DNA from: Actinomadura coerulea
GTDB lineage: Bacteria > Actinomycetota > Actinomycetes > Streptosporangiales > Streptosporangiaceae
Reading direction: 5' to 3'
DNA length: 64,000 nt
Assembly: GCF_014208105.1 (NCBI RefSeq)
Contig: NZ_JACHMQ010000001.1
Location: 4,216,001-4,280,000, forward strand
In this document: in pieces, positions 61,656-64,000 of the stretch
How positions within the stretch are numbered: the first letter of the stretch is position 1
How the letters are laid out: each line of letters starts with the position of its first letter
The notes under the pieces: generated by a model
The model's input: the letters and a program-made list of their open reading frames with translations, nothing else
The model's database searches: none
What the model was told of the DNA's origin: nothing
Made by a program: the position numbers and the translations under genes

Positions 61656-64000
61656 GTGCGGGTGCTGAGGTTCGCGGGGCGCGCTCTGGTCGGGGCGTCG
61701 CTGCTGGTCGCGGCGGGAGTGGCGGTCAACCAGGTCTACGACAACGGCAAGCTGAGCTGGAACTGGGGATACCTGGCGCTGGTGTTCACGGTCTTGGGCG
61801 CGCTGGTACAGGCCGCCCCGCAGTCCGCCGCGCCCGCGCCGGAGACCGCGCCGCCCCCTCCCCCGGCGGGAGGACGGCGGAAGGGATCGCGGCGCGCCTA
61901 CCTGCGGCGAATGCGCTCCGCCGTCGACCAGATGGAGACGATCGGGCTGGTCACCCAGGCGGAGTACGTCCTGCGGACCCGCCAGGTCTACGTCGACGTG
62001 ATGCTGCGGCCGCGGCCGGTGACCGAGGCCGTCGCCGACACCGGCATCGGGTCGGTGTCCTCCCCGGAGGCCGGGCAGCGCGCGTCGCTGGCGTCCTTCC
62101 TGGCCCCGGGGCGGGTGCTCGCGGTCCTGGGCGCGGCGGGATCCGGGAAGACGACGCTGGCCCGGCACACGGCCCTGGACATCGCGGAGCGCCGATGGCC
62201 GCGCCGGCGCCGGCTCCCCGTGCTGCTCTATCTGCGCGACCACGGCAGGGCGATCGCGGCCGGAGGGCGGGAGGGGCTGGCGCGGATCGCCGTGACCGCG
62301 CCCTGGCTGGGCGGTGCCGTCTCGGCCGAGTGGCTGGAGGAGCGGCTGAAGCGGGGCCGGTGCGTGATCCTGCTGGACGGACTGGACGAGGTGGCCGGCT
62401 CAGCCGACCGCAGCCGCGTGGTGCGGTGGGTGGAAGACCAGATCAGCCGCTACCCGTCCAACGCGTTCGTGGTGACGTCCCGCCCTCTCGGGTATGACGG
62501 CAACCGGCTGTCCCGCGCCGACGTCCTCCAGGTGCAGCGGTTCACCGGCCGGCAGATCCGCGCCTTCCTGCACGCCTGGTACCGGGCCATCGAGCACCGC
62601 TCCCGGGAGGGCGACCCCAAGGAGATCGACCGGCTCGCCGCGCGGGCCGCCGACGACCTGTACCGGCGGATCAGCAGTGAACCCGCGCTCTTCGACCTGG
62701 CCGCGAACCCGCTGCTGCTCACCATGATCGCGAACGTGCACCGGTACCGCGGCAGCCTGCCGGGCAGCCGGGTCGCGCTCTACGAGGAGGTGTGCCAGGT
62801 CCTCCTCCACCGCCGCCAGGAGGCCAAGAGGCTCACCGACCCCGGGATGGACGGCCTGAGCGGGGAGAAGAGGGAACGCGTCGTCCAGGAGCTGGCCTGG
62901 TACATGATGCGTCGCGAGCTGCGCGACATCCCGGCCGACGAGGCCGAACGGGCGATACGCACCGTGCTGGAGCGAACCGCGCCGGACATCACTCCCGCGG
63001 CCTTCCTCCGCAGCGTCAAACGCAGCGGCCTGCTGCTGGAGCACCAGTACGGCCGCTACGGTTTCGCGCACCTCACCTTGCAGGAGTACCTGGCCTCCAC
63101 GCTGGTGCCCGCGCACGCGTCCAGGCGCCAACTCCTCATCGACAACGTCGGCAACCCCTGGTGGCGGGAGGTCACGCTTCTCTGGGTCGCCCGCGCCGAC
63201 GCCGGCCCCATCGTCGAAGCCTGCCTGGAGGACCGGACGGTCACCGCTCTCAGCCTCGCCTACGCCTGCGCGGACGAGGCCCGCGAACTCGATCCCGGCC
63301 TACGGGATCGGCTCGACCTGCTCCTGAGGACCGCGCCGAGCGACCTCGGGGAGAGGCAGCTGCTGGACGGAGTCGCCGCCGCGCGGGCCCTGCACGACAC
63401 CCATGTCCTGGACGACGGCACCCGTATCGGCGCCGCCCCCGTACCTCCGAATCTCTGGGGGCGCTTCGTCGCCCGCACCAACGACCCCCACGTGCCGAAG
63501 ACCGTGGTCGACGACCTGTGGACCAAGGACATCAAGAAATTCCTCGCCTGGCTCAACGGCCTGTTCGACGACGGCACCGGCTATCGCCTGCCCACACCGG
63601 CCGAGGCGCGCCAGGCCCTCGACCTGGACCTGTACGCCAGGAGACCCGGAAGCAGGAACCCCGTGGTCCTCTACGCCGCGGACGGGGACTGGGCCGACGA
63701 GCACGGTCAGGCGCAGCTCGTCCCCGACTTTCCCCACCAGCCCACCGCGCGGCAGGCCGGTGAGTATCCGGCACTCATCCTTCAGCAGACCCACGTGTTC
63801 TTCCGGCTCTTCCAGGCCACGGCGCCCAGCACCTTCATCGGCCTGCTGGCCTTCGGGAGATCCCGCGACCTCGACAAGGCCGAGGACCGGCTGCTCCACG
63901 CCCTCGACATCGCACGGGACCTCGACCTCGCCCACGAAGCGCTCTATTTCCCCCTGCGCGAGCGCGCCTTCGAGCGCGCCGTCGAACTCGGCCTCGACGA
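61656..64000 (+). CDS. Membrane-anchored NACHT-type NTPase, partial at the right edge
   Basis: At least 781 residues, cut by the window end. GTG 61656 has GGAG nine bases upstream. Two N-terminal membrane spans (ALVGASLLVAAGVAV and GYLALVFTVLGALVQ, residues 8-55), then a Pro-rich linker. The NACHT domain has Walker A GAAGSGKTT with Lys165, Walker B VILLDGLDE at 237-245 and the sensor-like FVVTSRPLGYDG. Helical NACHT-associated regions follow (DLAANPLLLTMIANVH, then GFAHLTLQEYLAS). Near residue 640 GYRLPTPAEARQAL recalls the sulfatase-modifying (SUMF1/FGE) fold. NACHT NTPases of bacteria are often anti-phage proteins, with N-terminal effectors; here the N-terminus is a membrane hairpin. Function unproven. 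Confidence 0.88.
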   Translation, partial: MRVLRFAGRALVGASLLVAAGVAVNQVYDNGKLSWNWGYLALVFTVLGALVQAAPQSAAPAPETAPPPPPAGGRRKGSRRAYLRRMRSAVDQMETIGLVTQAEYVLRTRQVYVDVMLRPRPVTEAVADTGIGSVSSPEAGQRASLASFLAPGRVLAVLGAAGSGKTTLARHTALDIAERRWPRRRRLPVLLYLRDHGRAIAAGGREGLARIAVTAPWLGGAVSAEWLEERLKRGRCVILLDGLDEVAGSADRSRVVRWVEDQISRYPSNAFVVTSRPLGYDGNRLSRADVLQVQRFTGRQIRAFLHAWYRAIEHRSREGDPKEIDRLAARAADDLYRRISSEPALFDLAANPLLLTMIANVHRYRGSLPGSRVALYEEVCQVLLHRRQEAKRLTDPGMDGLSGEKRERVVQELAWYMMRRELRDIPADEAERAIRTVLERTAPDITPAAFLRSVKRSGLLLEHQYGRYGFAHLTLQEYLASTLVPAHASRRQLLIDNVGNPWWREVTLLWVARADAGPIVEACLEDRTVTALSLAYACADEARELDPGLRDRLDLLLRTAPSDLGERQLLDGVAAARALHDTHVLDDGTRIGAAPVPPNLWGRFVARTNDPHVPKTVVDDLWTKDIKKFLAWLNGLFDDGTGYRLPTPAEARQALDLDLYARRPGSRNPVVLYAADGDWADEHGQAQLVPDFPHQPTARQAGEYPALILQQTHVFFRLFQATAPSTFIGLLAFGRSRDLDKAEDRLLHALDIARDLDLAHEALYFPLRERAFERAVELGLD

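Overview
The window is very GC-rich (third codon positions are almost all G or C), with tightly packed genes, frequent ATGA/GTGA/TGATG overlaps, many GTG or TTG starts and long perfect GC hairpins as terminators. Together with the gene content (Gls24/AmaP operon, FxsB-type radical SAM, PucR regulators, DHA2 exporters, multidomain GH18 chitinases, SpoIIE phosphatases) this indicates a chromosomal segment of a soil-type actinomycete. A member of the Streptosporangiales/Thermomonosporaceae (Actinomadura-like) is my best guess, but that is inference. I see no rRNA, tRNA, CRISPR array, transposase or phage genes.

Layout. 1-2862 (minus): a lipoprotein gene and two P-loop ATPase genes, the last cut by the left edge. 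3051-5599 (plus): a HExxH peptide-modification protein coupled to an FxsB-type radical SAM/SPASM enzyme, with no visible precursor peptide. 5744-8367: six overlapping genes of an Asp23/Gls24-AmaP envelope-stress operon. 8475-10133: a hybrid alpha/beta-hydrolase/SDR gene and a convergent aldo/keto reductase. 10358-13190: three secreted cell-wall proteins, two of which share an almost identical I36 module. 13243-14262: an HTH-TM-NBR1/FW-like protein. 14554-17707: ammonium transporter and a FUSC-type membrane protein.

17720-25188 (minus) reads as one unit: urea transporter, ureA, a His-rich CbiX-like chelatase, ureB, ureC, ureF, ureG, ureD, then two fluoride-channel genes. ureE is missing. An amidohydrolase follows on the plus strand. 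26743-32721 (minus) is a stressosome module: RsbR, RsbS, RsbT, an RsbT/RsbX-like fusion, a hybrid histidine kinase and a receiver-GAF-PP2C protein, behind a sigma-B-like promoter. 33063-38916 holds a group that looks catabolic: DUF1989, old-yellow-enzyme, polysaccharide deacetylase, PucR regulator and NCS1 permease. A PPOX-like protein, a cysteine hydrolase and a secreted protein follow.

41530-52847 is a chitin-degradation island of four secreted GH18 chitinases with different binding modules. It is interrupted by katG with its leaderless furA and by a second fur-like gene convergent to katG. Two chitinases carry the same palindromic operator and a related 5' leader. The remainder holds a VOC protein, an acyltransferase, a TerD-related protein, a DHA2 exporter, a PAS-SpoIIE-HATPase-STAS regulator with its own sigma-B-like promoter, a TetR remnant, and a membrane-anchored NACHT NTPase running off the right edge.

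Themes: envelope and general stress signalling, nitrogen acquisition (ammonium, urea, probably nucleobases), chitin use, and two NTPase systems of unknown role at the edges. Functions are assigned by recognising motifs and families by eye; no database search was run.
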